Positions 1 to 8,698 of a stretch of 41,461 bases of DNA are shown here, one piece after another. Position numbers and translations under genes: made by a program. Within the stretch, counting starts at the first letter, position 1. The number at the start of each line of letters is the position of its first letter. Below the pieces are notes generated by a model that saw only the letters and a list, made by a program, of their open reading frames with translations, made no database searches and was not told the origin of the DNA. Origin of the DNA: Thermodesulfobacteriota bacterium (GTDB lineage Bacteria; Desulfobacterota; Desulfobulbia; Desulfobulbales; JBFMBH01); assembly GCA_040755095.1 (NCBI GenBank), contig JBFMBH010000010.1, forward strand, positions 1-41,461. The letters are read 5' to 3'.

Positions 1-376
1 TGGCCCGTTTTGCCGCTGAACGGCTGCGCCTGGAGCGGCGGGCCTTGCCGGCCGGCTTCTCCTCCCCCGCCGCAGGCGCGGCAGGCTCCGGGCTGGCGGC
101 GAGCGGGGCTTCCGTCTCTTCCTGTGCCGCCTCGATGACTTCGGCCAGCTCGGCCGCCAATCCCTCCGCCGTCACCTCGGCGACAGCGGCCTTCTTCTTG
201 CTCCGCCGCCGGGAGCGGCCGCCCCGGCGGCGGGATCGGCCTCGCTTGGCTGGGGAGATTTCTGCCTCGTTTCCGGCCTCGTTTCCGGCTTCGGGCCCGG
301 CCTCCTCCGGGTCGGGGCTCGTTGCCAGCGTCGCGGGGGTCTTCTGGTCGTCCTGCTCTCGATCGTTCTCGGGCAT
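1..376 (-). CDS. Arg/Lys- and Ala/Glu-rich protein, N-terminal part only
   Basis: The frame opens at an ATG read from 376 and stays open to the left edge, so only the first 125 residues are visible. Residues 1-38 are acidic and Pro/Glu rich. Residues about 44-61 form a dense basic tract of Arg-Ser-Arg and Lys repeats, then comes an Ala/Glu-rich stretch and a second basic tract at about 108-124. No folded domain can be seen. Such low-complexity basic arms occur on RNA-binding proteins such as RNase E/G, helicases or Rho, but nothing here identifies the catalytic part. The ATG lies 4 bases after the stop of the upstream radical SAM gene, with an AAGGA-like ribosome site inside that gene's 3' end, so the two are probably co-transcribed and translationally coupled. 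The gene is real by frame and spacing; its function is unknown. Confidence 0.55.
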   Translation of the reverse strand, partial: MPENDREQDDQKTPATLATSPDPEEAGPEAGNEAGNEAEISPAKRGRSRRRGGRSRRRSKKKAAVAEVTAEGLAAELAEVIEAAQEETEAPLAASPEPAAPAAGEEKPAGKARRSRRSRSAAKRA

Positions 377-380
377 GGAT

Positions 381-1352
381 TCATCCTTGTCTGCCGGGAG
401 TCGACGCCTTCCTGGGTCGGCCGGCCGGCACAAAATAGGTTCGGCCCTGGTGGGCCATGGCGGTCACCTGACCGGCTTCGTGGAGCCGATCCAGGGCCGC
501 AAGGGTTTCGGGGTCGGAAAGGCCCAGGGCGCGGGCAATCGCCGGGGCGGTCTCCGGCCGCCGTTGGACCAGGGCCAGAATCTCGGCCTCGGCGACCGGT
601 CCCAGGGCAGGGCCGCGCTCGGCGGCTCTGCCAGCGATCACTTCCGTATGCTCACCCAGCTCCTGGGCCAAGGCGGCCAAGCGGTCCGGCGGCACCGGCC
701 GGGCGAACGGCTCCAAGGGCGGCCGGGCAACGGTGTTCACCTGGATGCGATGCGGCCGGATGGCGGCAACCGCCTCCTTGAGGCAGGCGATGTCCGCCGG
801 TGCGTCGTTGATGCCGGCCACGAAGAGGATCTCCAGCCAGCATTGGCCCCGGTAGCCCCTACGAAAGGCCACGAGTCCGGCGATCAGCTCGGCCAATCGA
901 ATCCCCGGCGCCGGCCGGTTCACCCGCAGGAACGACTCCTCGCGACAGGCATCCAGGGAAGGGACGACAATGTCTGCGGCCGCCAGGTCGGCCCGCACCT
1001 CGGCGTTGCCGAGCAGGGTACCGTTGGTGAGCACGGCCACCGGCCGGTCTGGCGCCTGCGCCTTCAAAAAGGCGATCACCTGGCCAATGCCAGTGTGCAG
1101 GGTGGGCTCGCCGGAGGCGGTGACGGTGAAGACCTCACAGGCGGGCTGTCCCCGCTCCTTGGCCAGGAAGGCGGCCAGCTCCTCCAGGATCTCCCCGGTA
1201 GGCACGTATTCCTGGCGCTGGCAGGTGCGGCGGGACGGGGTGCGGACCTCGCAGTAGACACAGTTGAATGTGCAGATCTTGGCCGGAAGGAGGTCAATGC
1301 CCAGGGAACGGCCCAGGCGCCGGGAGAGGACCGGGCCAAAGAGGTGCTTCAT
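381..1352 (-). CDS. Radical SAM protein with C-terminal winged-helix-like region (COG0731-like)
   Basis: A 323-residue protein. The radical SAM [4Fe-4S] motif CxxxCxxC is visible as C27, C31 and C34. It is followed by a GEPTLH motif (the usual GE motif for SAM binding) and a TNG motif at the strand expected in the SPASM-less partial TIM barrel. The last 80 residues look like a small helix-turn-helix (LALVQRRPETAPAIARAL and what follows). The family (Fe-S oxidoreductases related to COG0731) has members of unknown substrate, so no reaction is assigned. The start at MKHLFGP was chosen because the CxxxCxxC then sits near residue 30 as in relatives; the frame stays open a further 75 codons upstream but those residues look non-coding. 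A sigma70-like promoter lies 40-70 bases upstream. It appears to be the first gene of a two-gene unit with the Arg-rich protein. Confidence 0.85.
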   Translation of the reverse strand: MKHLFGPVLSRRLGRSLGIDLLPAKICTFNCVYCEVRTPSRRTCQRQEYVPTGEILEELAAFLAKERGQPACEVFTVTASGEPTLHTGIGQVIAFLKAQAPDRPVAVLTNGTLLGNAEVRADLAAADIVVPSLDACREESFLRVNRPAPGIRLAELIAGLVAFRRGYRGQCWLEILFVAGINDAPADIACLKEAVAAIRPHRIQVNTVARPPLEPFARPVPPDRLAALAQELGEHTEVIAGRAAERGPALGPVAEAEILALVQRRPETAPAIARALGLSDPETLAALDRLHEAGQVTAMAHQGRTYFVPAGRPRKASTPGRQG

Positions 1353-1392
1353 CAGGGTAGGGTCCTGGTGCGGACGGTTCTGCGAAGGGGAA

Positions 1393-1421
1393 AAACTACT
1401 CGGCCGGTCAGGCTCTGTCAA
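1393..1421 (-). promoter_or_regulatory. Putative sigma70 promoter for the radical SAM gene
   Basis: On the minus strand TTGACA (1416-1421) is followed after 17 bases by TAGTTT (1393-1398). The -35 is perfect and the spacing ideal. It lies about 40 bases upstream of the proposed ATG at 1352, which also supports that start. Confidence 0.5.
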
Positions 1422-1555
1422 GAAACATTCCGGCGCGGTTGGGCTGCCAAGCCTACCCTCGGCCCCATCCTGCCGATTGCTGCCGGGAAAGGGCGGCGGG
1501 TCCCGGCCGATGGCCCCCCGCCCGGCGCTTCCCGGCAGAGCCAGGGGAGCCTGGC

Positions 1556-1595
1556 GGGAAAGAAAAAGGGCGGCCACCCGCGGGTGGCCGCCCTT
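1556..1595 (-). terminator. Intrinsic terminator closing the atpZ-I-B-E operon
   Basis: A perfect inverted repeat with 14-bp arms (1566-1579 and 1582-1595) and a 2-base centre, very GC rich, lies 25 bases beyond the atpE stop. On the minus strand it is followed by TTTTTCTTTC. This is a textbook Rho-independent terminator in the direction of atpE. Confidence 0.9.
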
Positions 1596-1620
1596 CGGCG
1601 ACTGCTGGCGCTGCCGGCGC

Positions 1621-2040
<420 letters not shown>

Positions 2041-2754
2041 TCAGTGCGCGTGCTCCATGGACGCCGAGAAGTACAGGATCGACAGGAGCACGAAAACCAG
2101 GGTCTGGACAACGGAGACGAAGACGCCCAGGACCAGGATGGGCAGCGGCGCGAAGTAGGCGCCGGCCAGCATGAACAGGATGCCCAGGAGGGTCTCCTTG
2201 GCCATGATGTTGCCGAACAACCGGATGGAGAGCGACAGGATCCGGGCCAGATGGCTGATCACCTCGATGGGGAACATCAAGGGGATGAGCCAGGGCACCG
2301 GCCCCAGGAAATGCTTGATGTAGTTGGGGCCGTGGTACATCACCCCCAGGATGTGGGTGGTGGTGAAGACGATGAGGGTGCAGCCCAGGGTGATGTTGAG
2401 GTTGGCGGTGGGCGAGAACATGCCGGGCATAAGGCCGATCATGTTGGCGGTCAGGATGTACAGGGCAAAGGTGGCCAGCATGGGGAACATCTTGGCGGCG
2501 CCCTCCTTGCCCATGTTGTCGGCCATGAAGCCTTCCATGCCGCCGATCACCGCCTCCCAGAAGTTCTGGCCCCGGCCTGGGATCAGCTCGGTCTTGCCGA
2601 TGGTCATCCTGGTGATCAGGATCAGGAAGCCCATCACCAGCCAGGTGTAGGTCATGTGGGGCGAGACCAGCTTGGGCAGGAGGCCTTCGCCGCCGTGCAC
2701 CGGCAGGTGCAGCGTCTCGAGGGCAAGGGACACGATGAGAATTGGATGTTCCAT
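2041..2754 (-). CDS. atpB: ATP synthase F0 subunit a
   Basis: A 237-residue membrane protein forming the stator half-channels next to the c ring. It is highly hydrophobic with about five to six membrane spans. The essential arginine is visible as R178 in the conserved SLSIRLFGN block, followed by MAKE, and the family motif PNYIKHF/PVPWLIPLMFPIEVISHLAR precedes it in two parts. The N-terminus carries a His-containing periplasmic segment. It lies between atpI (9 bases away) and atpE (78 bases away), the usual F0 order. The F1 genes and the b subunits are not in the window, matching the split atp organisation of many Desulfobacterota. Confidence 0.96.
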   Translation of the reverse strand: MEHPILIVSLALETLHLPVHGGEGLLPKLVSPHMTYTWLVMGFLILITRMTIGKTELIPGRGQNFWEAVIGGMEGFMADNMGKEGAAKMFPMLATFALYILTANMIGLMPGMFSPTANLNITLGCTLIVFTTTHILGVMYHGPNYIKHFLGPVPWLIPLMFPIEVISHLARILSLSIRLFGNIMAKETLLGILFMLAGAYFAPLPILVLGVFVSVVQTLVFVLLSILYFSASMEHAH

Positions 2755-2763
2755 AATGCCTGA

Positions 2764-3171
2764 CTAAGCCTCCCTGGTGTTGAGATAGACGCGGCGTGCT
2801 GCCTGCAGGCTGGCGGCCGTGATGGCCAGAACGACGGTGGACAGCCCGACCAGGAGCCCGTAGACATGCACGGCCCCCTGGCGGATGAGGACGAAGAGCA
2901 GAATGGCGATGGCTGCCAGCCGGGCGTAGTAGCGCACGAAATAGGCCAGCTTGGCGGCTCCCAGGGGGCCAGCCAGAATCCGCTCCAGATCCCGCTTGAG
3001 GAGAAGGAAGCTCAGGTTGGCCACCAGGCCCCCGACCAGGATGCTCAGCCCGACCAAGGTCGACCCGACGAGCCAGCCGCCCAGGGTAAGCCCGGCCAGG
3101 AGGACCCAGGTCAGGATGAGGACGCCCCGTACGGACAGGGGGCTGTCGTTGGCTGCAGGTGTCGGGGACAT
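2764..3171 (-). CDS. atpI: ATP synthase subunit I (AtpI-like) assembly protein
   Basis: A 135-residue protein with four predicted membrane helices (about residues 15-34, 38-57, 78-97 and 103-122), matching the ATP synthase I chain family. In other bacteria AtpI helps assemble the c ring and is dispensable for catalysis. The loop between helices 2 and 3 carries the typical LLLKRDLERIL stretch. It follows atpZ by 7 bases and is followed by atpB after 9 bases. The assignment rests on hydropathy, length and position; the sequence family itself is poorly conserved. Confidence 0.8.
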   Translation of the reverse strand: MSPTPAANDSPLSVRGVLILTWVLLAGLTLGGWLVGSTLVGLSILVGGLVANLSFLLLKRDLERILAGPLGAAKLAYFVRYYARLAAIAILLFVLIRQGAVHVYGLLVGLSTVVLAITAASLQAARRVYLNTREA

Positions 3172-3178
3172 GTCCTGC

Positions 3179-3409
3179 TCACAGATCCTTGCGGCGGGCC
3201 AGCCGAAAGAGGTTGCGGAATCCGGCGCCGATGCCGAAGCCCAGGAAGATGAAGGTCAGCCAGGGCGCGGTGCGGCCCTCGAACACCTGGTAGTCCAGCC
3301 AGTAGCCGATGCCAACCCCGATGAAGATGGAGAAGGCCACCGTCATGCCGATGGTGCCATACTCGGCCAACAGCCTCATCATCTGGCGACGGTCGTTGGC
3401 TTTTCCCAT
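3179..3409 (-). CDS. atpZ: AtpZ/AtpI-type small F0 accessory protein
   Basis: A 76-residue protein with two membrane helices (about 18-37 and 47-66) joined by a short polar turn (DYQVFEGRTAP). It matches the ATPase_gene1 (AtpZ) family: a cationic N-terminus, GVGIGYWLD at the end of helix 1, and FGIGAGFRNLFR in helix 2. AtpZ proteins accompany atpI in many F-type operons and have been proposed to act in Mg2+ or Ca2+ movement or in c-ring assembly; neither can be decided here. It is the first gene of the atpZ-I-B-E unit. Confidence 0.85.
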   Translation of the reverse strand: MGKANDRRQMMRLLAEYGTIGMTVAFSIFIGVGIGYWLDYQVFEGRTAPWLTFIFLGFGIGAGFRNLFRLARRKDL

Positions 3410-3474
3410 CGGCTGAACGGCGCCTCACTCGGCCGGCTGGCGATGACTCCCGACAGAGGCGCAAAACCGCTCCA

Positions 3475-3503
3475 TGGGTAGCATGCCGGGGCCGCAAAGT
3501 CAA
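3475..3503 (-). promoter_or_regulatory. Possible promoter for atpZ-I-B-E
   Basis: On the minus strand TTGACT (3498-3503) is followed after 17 bases by TACCCA (3475-3480), inside the 106-base gap between hemL and atpZ. The -35 is good and the -10 weak. No convincing terminator is visible behind hemL, so read-through from the hemL promoter is also possible. Confidence 0.35.
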
Positions 3504-3515
3504 CGGCTTTTTTCC

Positions 3516-4805
3516 CTAGAGCTGCAACCTCTTGAATGCCCGTTCAGTTTTTTGCAGGGCAAAGTCCAGGTCGTCCGGGGTGTGGGCGCAGCCGATGAAG
3601 GCGGCTTCGAACTGGGAAGGGGCGAGGTAGACACCTTCCTGGCGCATCTCCCGGTAGAAGGCGGCGTAGCGGGCGGTGTCGGCGGTGAGTGCCGACTCGA
3701 AGTCGGTGACCGGGCTGGCGGAGAAGAACCCGGTCATCATGGATCCCACCCGGTTGAGGCAGGTGGCCAGGCCGTGGCGATCGGCCAGGCGGGCCAGCTC
3801 GCCGGCAAAGGCGGCGGCGCGCTCTTCCAGGAGCTCGTAGACGCCGGGCTTGGCCAGCTCCTTGAGGGTGGCGATGCCGGCGGCCATGGCCAGGGGGTTG
3901 CCGGACAGGGTGCCGGCCTGGTAGACCGGGCCGGTGGGCGCCACCATGGCCATGATCTCCCGCCGGCCGCCGTAGGCGCCCACCGGCAGGCCACCGCCGA
4001 TGATCTTGCCCAGGCAGGTGAGGTCCGGCAGGATGCCATAGTATTGTTGAGCCCCGCCCAGGGCCAGCCGGAAGCCGGTGATCACCTCGTCAAAGATGAG
4101 GACGATGCCCAGTTCCCGGGTCAGGCTCCGGAGGGCCGCAAGGAAGGCAGGGGCGGGCGGCACCACCCCCATGTTGCCAGCCACCGGCTCGACGATGACG
4201 CAGGCGATCTCGCTGGCCTTGGCCCGCAAGGTCTCTTCCAGGACGGCCACGTTGTTGTACGGGATGGACAGGGTGTTGCGGACAATGTCTTCCGGCACCC
4301 CGGGGCTGCCGGGAATGCCCAGGGTGATGATGCCCGAGCCGGCCTTGACCAGAAAGGAGTCGGCATGGCCGTGGTAGCAGCCGTCGAACTTCACCACCAT
4401 GGGCCGGCCGGTGTAGCCCCGGGCCAGGCGGATGGCGCTCATGGTCGCCTCGGTGCCGGAGCTGACACAGCGCACCTGCTCCATGGAGGGCACGGCGGCG
4501 ACGATCATCTCCGCCAGCTCCACCTCCAGGGGGCAGGGGGCGCCGAAGGAGGTGCCGTCCGCCATGGCGGCCTGCACGGCGGCCGCCACGGCCGGATGGG
4601 CATGGCCGAGGATCATGGGCCCCCAGGAGCCGACGAAATCGACAAACTCGTTACCGTCCACATCCCAGAGCCGGCAGCCGGCGGCCTTCCTGATGAACAG
4701 CGGCTCGCCGCCCACGGACCGGCAGGCCCGCACCGGGCTGTTGACGCCTCCGGGGATCAGTTCCTGCGCCCTGGCAAACAGGGCCTGCGAGCGGCTGGTA
4801 TCCAT
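3516..4805 (-). CDS. hemL: Glutamate-1-semialdehyde 2,1-aminomutase
   Basis: A 429-residue PLP enzyme converting glutamate-1-semialdehyde to 5-aminolevulinate, the C5-pathway entry to tetrapyrrole synthesis, in the cytoplasm. Visible features are the N-terminal [10 protein letters not shown] block, the SSGTEA phosphate-binding loop (115-120), FDGCYHGH (140-147), the cofactor Asp in FDEVITGFR (D239), and the Schiff-base Lys267 in [10 protein letters not shown]. Length matches the family (about 425-430). The ATG at 4805 is supported by a strong AAGGAGGAGC ribosome site; the frame stays open upstream but without similarity. A strong promoter lies 90-120 bases upstream. Confidence 0.97.
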   Translation of the reverse strand: MDTSRSQALFARAQELIPGGVNSPVRACRSVGGEPLFIRKAAGCRLWDVDGNEFVDFVGSWGPMILGHAHPAVAAAVQAAMADGTSFGAPCPLEVELAEMIVAAVPSMEQVRCVSSGTEATMSAIRLARGYTGRPMVVKFDGCYHGHADSFLVKAGSGIITLGIPGSPGVPEDIVRNTLSIPYNNVAVLEETLRAKASEIACVIVEPVAGNMGVVPPAPAFLAALRSLTRELGIVLIFDEVITGFRLALGGAQQYYGILPDLTCLGKIIGGGLPVGAYGGRREIMAMVAPTGPVYQAGTLSGNPLAMAAGIATLKELAKPGVYELLEERAAAFAGELARLADRHGLATCLNRVGSMMTGFFSASPVTDFESALTADTARYAAFYREMRQEGVYLAPSQFEAAFIGCAHTPDDLDFALQKTERAFKRLQL

Positions 4806-4894
4806 GCTGGCTCCTCCTTGGACAAGAAAGGGAAGTGATCGGCTCGCCCGCCGCGGCCCGCGGGCCTGGCCTGGGCCGCCCCGCCGGGCGCCGC

Positions 4895-4924
4895 ATATTA
4901 GCACGGCGCCTTTCCGGCTGTCAA
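4895..4924 (-). promoter_or_regulatory. Sigma70 promoter for hemL
   Basis: On the minus strand a perfect TTGACA (4919-4924) is followed after 18 bases by TAATAT (4895-4900), about 90 bases before the hemL start. It is one of the few AT-rich patches in the gap. Confidence 0.65.
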
Positions 4925-4957
4925 AGAAATGGCCCGGCCAGCCGGCGGAGTTGGCGA

Positions 4958-4986
4958 TTGACCGCCCAGAGCCTTTTTGGTACTGT
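4958..4986 (+). promoter_or_regulatory. Possible promoter for the CysK/CysRS-like fusion gene
   Basis: TTGACC (4958-4963), a 17-base spacer, then TACTGT (4981-4986), about 97 bases before the ATG at 5083. It is divergent from, and about 35 bases away from, the hemL promoter. The -35 is good; the -10 keeps the first two bases and the last. Confidence 0.45.
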
Positions 4987-5082
4987 TGAAGCCCTCTTCC
5001 GTCGGGCGGTGCGTGCCCGATTCTCCGCCCCTGGCGCGTCATTCCGGGGCTGTCTTTCGCCCCCTCTTGGTGGATCCTGCCC

Positions 5083-7410
5083 ATGCCTGTGGAAACAATT
5101 CTCGACAAGGTCGGTGGCACGCCCCTGGTGGCCATCCGCCGCCTCAACCCCCACAAGAAGGTCAAGATCTACGCCAAGGTGGAGTCCTTCAACCCCGGCG
5201 GCTCGGTGAAGGACCGTATCGCCCTCGCCATGATCCAGGCTGCCGAGGCGGCCGGCGAGCTGTCGCCGGACAAGATTGTTCTGGAGGCCACCAGCGGCAA
5301 CACCGGCATCGGCCTGGCCATGGTCTGTGCGGTCAAGGGCTACCGCTGCCTTCTGGTCATGCCCGAGTCCGCCAGCATCGAGCGGCGCAAGATCATGCAG
5401 GCCTACGGCGCCGAGATCCTGCTCACCCCGGCCAAGAAGGGCACCGACGGCGCCATCGAGGAGGCCTATCTTCTGGCCCGGGAGCATCCGGCCACCTATT
5501 TTCTCACCGACCAGTTCAACAACGAGGCCAACTGGCAGGTCCACTACCGGACTACCGGCCCGGAGATCTGGGAGGAGACCGGCGGCCGGGTCACCGACGT
5601 GGTGGCCACCCTGGGCACCACCGGCACCGCCATGGGGCTTTGTCGCTTTTTCCGGGACCAGCACCCGGAGGTGCGGGTCACGGCGGTCGAGCCCTTCCTG
5701 GGTCACAAGATCCAGGGCCTGAAGAACATGAAGGAGTCCTACAAGCCTGGCATCTTCGACAAGAGCCTGCCCTTCCAGATCATGAACATCCCGGACGAGG
5801 AGGCCTTCCGGATGGCCCGGCTCCTGGCCCGCAAGGAAGGGATCCTGGTGGGGATGAGCTCCGGCGCGGCGATGTGCGCGGCCCTGGCCCGGGCGGGCCA
5901 GATGGACGAGGGGATCCTGGTGGTGCTCTTGCCGGATGGCGGCGAGCGCTACCTGTCCACCGCCCTTTTCACCGTCCAGAAGGCCGAGGAGCCCAAGAGC
6001 CAGGGGTTGCGCTTCTTCAACTCGCTCACCAAGCGCAAGGAGGTGTTCCGGCCCCAGCAGGAAGGCCGGGCAACCTTCTACGCCTGCGGGCCTACGGCCC
6101 ACGAGCACGCCCATCTGGCCCATTGCCGCCGCTTCGTGGTCAGCGATCTGATCCACCGCGCCCTTCAGGCCCGGGGCTTCGAGGTCCTGTTCCTCATGAA
6201 CTTCACGGACCTCGACGACAACACCATCCAGGGCGCCGAGCAGGCCGGCCTGCCCCTGGAGGAGTTCACCGCCGGCTACGTCGGCTCCTTCCTGGCCGAC
6301 ATCGATGCCCTGGGCGTGCTGCGAGCCAGCCGCTACCCCCGGCCCTCCGAGCATGTCCAGGAGATGGTGGACCTGGCCGGCCGGCTGGTGGACAAGGGGG
6401 TGGCCTACGAGAAGCACGGCTCCATCTACTTCGACATCTCCAAGTTCCCGGCCTATGGCCGGCTGTCGGGGGTGGACCTGGGCAAGATCCAGATCGGCAA
6501 GACCGTGGATCTCGACGACTACGACAAGGACAGCCCGGTGGACTTCACCCTCCTCAAGCGCTCCACCCTGGGCGAGCTCAAGAAGGGGATCTTCTTCAAG
6601 ACCACCTGGGGGAACGTGCGGCCTGGCTGGCACATCGAGTGCGCGGCCATGGCCTTGCGCTACCTGGGCGAGACCATGGACATCCACACCAGCTGCCGGG
6701 ATCTCATCTTCCCGCACCACGAGAACGCCATCGCCATCGCCGAGGCGGCCACCGGCAAGCCCTTTGCCAACACCTGGCTGCACAGCGGCCTGGTGCTGGT
6801 GGACGGCAAGAAGATGTGCCACGAGGCGGGCAACGGCCTCACCCTGGGGGATCTGGTGGCCCGCGGCTACTCGCCCCGGGAGGTGCGCTTCTTCCTCCTC
6901 AAGACCCATTACCGCAAGCCCATCGACTTTTCCTTCCGCAACCTGGACGCAGCGGTGAAAAGCCTGAGGCGGGTGGATGAGTTCGTGCGCAAGCTGGTCT
7001 GTCTGACCCCGGGCCTGCCCCATCCCGGGGTGGCGGCGGATCTGTCCGCCATGGAGGACCGCTTCGGCGCGGCCCTGGACGATGACCTCAACGTCTCCCA
7101 GGCCGTGGCGGCCCTCTTCGACTTCATCAAGAAGGCCAACCCCATCCTGGCCGCCGGCATGCTGGACCGGGAGCAGAAGGCCTATCTCCTGGAATCCCTG
7201 GGCAAGGTGAACGCGGTCCTGAACATCATGAATCTCGAGGAGTGCCCCCTGGCCCCCGAGATCGACCGCCTCATCCAGGAGCGCCAGGAGGCCCGGCAGC
7301 AGAGGGACTGGCAGCGGGCGGATGTGGTGCGGGCCGAGCTGGCCCGCCAGGGCATCCAGGTGATCGACACCACCCAGGGGCCGGTCTGGAACAAGATCAA
7401 AGGGGACTGA
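5083..7410 (+). CDS. Cysteine synthase fused to a cysteinyl-tRNA-synthetase-like domain
   Basis: A single 775-residue frame. Residues 1-300 are a PLP cysteine synthase (CysK/CysM type): Lys43 in NPGGSVKDR binds PLP, TSGNTG is at 70-75, LGTTGTAMG at 178-185 and GMSSGAA at 257-263. Residues 308-775 align along their length with class I CysRS, including the C-terminal helical domain ([17 protein letters not shown]) and the zinc ligands C335, C520, H545/H546 and E547. The signature motifs are altered: HIGH reads HLAH (344-347), the DIHGGG loop reads DIHTSC (533-538) and KMSKS reads KMCHE (577-581). The first half should make cysteine. The second half either charges tRNA-Cys in an unusual way or activates cysteine for another acceptor, as the CysRS homologue MshC does in mycothiol synthesis. 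No frameshift is seen and the junction is clean. The ribosome site is weak (GGTGG). Confidence 0.92.
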   Translation: MPVETILDKVGGTPLVAIRRLNPHKKVKIYAKVESFNPGGSVKDRIALAMIQAAEAAGELSPDKIVLEATSGNTGIGLAMVCAVKGYRCLLVMPESASIERRKIMQAYGAEILLTPAKKGTDGAIEEAYLLAREHPATYFLTDQFNNEANWQVHYRTTGPEIWEETGGRVTDVVATLGTTGTAMGLCRFFRDQHPEVRVTAVEPFLGHKIQGLKNMKESYKPGIFDKSLPFQIMNIPDEEAFRMARLLARKEGILVGMSSGAAMCAALARAGQMDEGILVVLLPDGGERYLSTALFTVQKAEEPKSQGLRFFNSLTKRKEVFRPQQEGRATFYACGPTAHEHAHLAHCRRFVVSDLIHRALQARGFEVLFLMNFTDLDDNTIQGAEQAGLPLEEFTAGYVGSFLADIDALGVLRASRYPRPSEHVQEMVDLAGRLVDKGVAYEKHGSIYFDISKFPAYGRLSGVDLGKIQIGKTVDLDDYDKDSPVDFTLLKRSTLGELKKGIFFKTTWGNVRPGWHIECAAMALRYLGETMDIHTSCRDLIFPHHENAIAIAEAATGKPFANTWLHSGLVLVDGKKMCHEAGNGLTLGDLVARGYSPREVRFFLLKTHYRKPIDFSFRNLDAAVKSLRRVDEFVRKLVCLTPGLPHPGVAADLSAMEDRFGAALDDDLNVSQAVAALFDFIKKANPILAAGMLDREQKAYLLESLGKVNAVLNIMNLEECPLAPEIDRLIQERQEARQQRDWQRADVVRAELARQGIQVIDTTQGPVWNKIKGD

Positions 7411-7412
7411 GG

Positions 7413-7690
<278 letters not shown>

Positions 7691-7832
7691 AGGGTTGTCT
7701 GGGGCACTGGCTGATGTCGCGGTTGTCGTTCGGCAGGCCGGGCTTCCGGCTGCGGGTCGGCGACCGGCGGGCTATTGGACCGGGCGCGGTGTCCGGGGAG
7801 GCTCCGGCAATCTTCCCAAGGTGGGTGTGAGC

Positions 7833-8249
7833 ATGGCCCCTCTTTGCGAACAGATGATTGCCGCAAGTCTCCTGGCCTTTCCGGACACGCAGGCGATCTA
7901 TCTCTTCGGCAGCTTCGGCACAGAAGACGAGTGGCCGGGAAGCGATGTGGACATCGCCATCCTGCTGCCGCCGCCCCGCGCCAAGAAGGCCGGTTCCCTC
8001 AGCTTCCATCCCTTGCGCGCCGAGCTTGCCACCCTGGCAGGGCGTGAGGTGGATCTGGTCAACCTGCGGCTGGTGTCCACCGTCTTCCAGAAGGAGATCG
8101 TCATGGCGGACCGGCGGATCTTCTGCGCCGATCCTTCTGCGGCGGACGAGTTTGAGATGCTGGTGCTGTCCTTCTACCAGAAGCTGAACGAGGAGCGTGC
8201 GGGTATTTTGCAGGCCTTTGCTGCCACCGGGAAGGCGTATCCGGTATGA
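7833..8249 (+). CDS. mntA: MntA-type nucleotidyltransferase antitoxin
   Basis: A 138-residue minimal nucleotidyltransferase. The family motif GSX10DXD is exact: G26-S27, then D38 and D40 in SDVDIAIL; a third acidic position is in GREVDLVNL. In characterised HepT/MntA pairs, MntA neutralises HepT by AMPylating a tyrosine near the HepT active site. Here the downstream gene encodes HepT and the two overlap by four bases (ATGA), so the pair is very likely a functional type VII-like toxin-antitoxin module. The ATG at 7833 is preceded by AAGGTGG; the frame is open further upstream without similarity. It is the first intact gene behind tRNA-Arg. Confidence 0.88.
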   Translation: MAPLCEQMIAASLLAFPDTQAIYLFGSFGTEDEWPGSDVDIAILLPPPRAKKAGSLSFHPLRAELATLAGREVDLVNLRLVSTVFQKEIVMADRRIFCADPSAADEFEMLVLSFYQKLNEERAGILQAFAATGKAYPV

Positions 8250-8656
8250 ACGATCTCGTGGTGAACAAGATCCAGAGCATGCAGCGTTGCGTCATGCGGG
8301 CCCGGGAGGAGTACCAGGTCAACCCGGAAGGCTTCGCCACCGACTACACGAGGCAGGACGCCGCGGTGTTGAACATCCTGCGGGCATGCGAGCAGGCCAT
8401 CGATCTGGCGAACCATGTCATCAAGACCCACCGCATGGGGATCCCGGCCTCCAGCGCCGAATCCTTTGAGCTTCTGGAGAGGGCCGCAGTCATTGACCGA
8501 AGCCTCGCGTCGAGGTTGCGCAACATGGTGCATTTCCGCAACACCGTCATCCATGCTTACCAAAGGATGGACCTCGACATCGTGCAGTCGGTCCTCCGTA
8601 CCGGGCTTGACGATCTCGTTTCGTTCGGCGAGCGGGTCAGGAATTTCGAGGGATAG
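8246..8656 (+). CDS. hepT: HepT-family (HEPN, DUF86) ribonuclease toxin
   Basis: A 136-residue all-helical HEPN protein. The catalytic motif RX4HXY is intact: R98, H103 and Y105 in FRNTVIHAY. HEPN toxins of this family cut RNA, and at least one characterised HepT trims tRNA 3' ends; the tyrosine of the motif is the residue MntA modifies. Start codon overlaps the mntA stop. The gene is convergent with the nuclease at 8699, with only 42 bases between them and no clear terminator. Length and motif are typical and nothing looks broken. Confidence 0.9.
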   Translation: MNDLVVNKIQSMQRCVMRAREEYQVNPEGFATDYTRQDAAVLNILRACEQAIDLANHVIKTHRMGIPASSAESFELLERAAVIDRSLASRLRNMVHFRNTVIHAYQRMDLDIVQSVLRTGLDDLVSFGERVRNFEG

Positions 8657-8698
8657 CTCGGGGGGGCCGGGAGGCTCTGGTGTCGGCAAGGCCACGGC

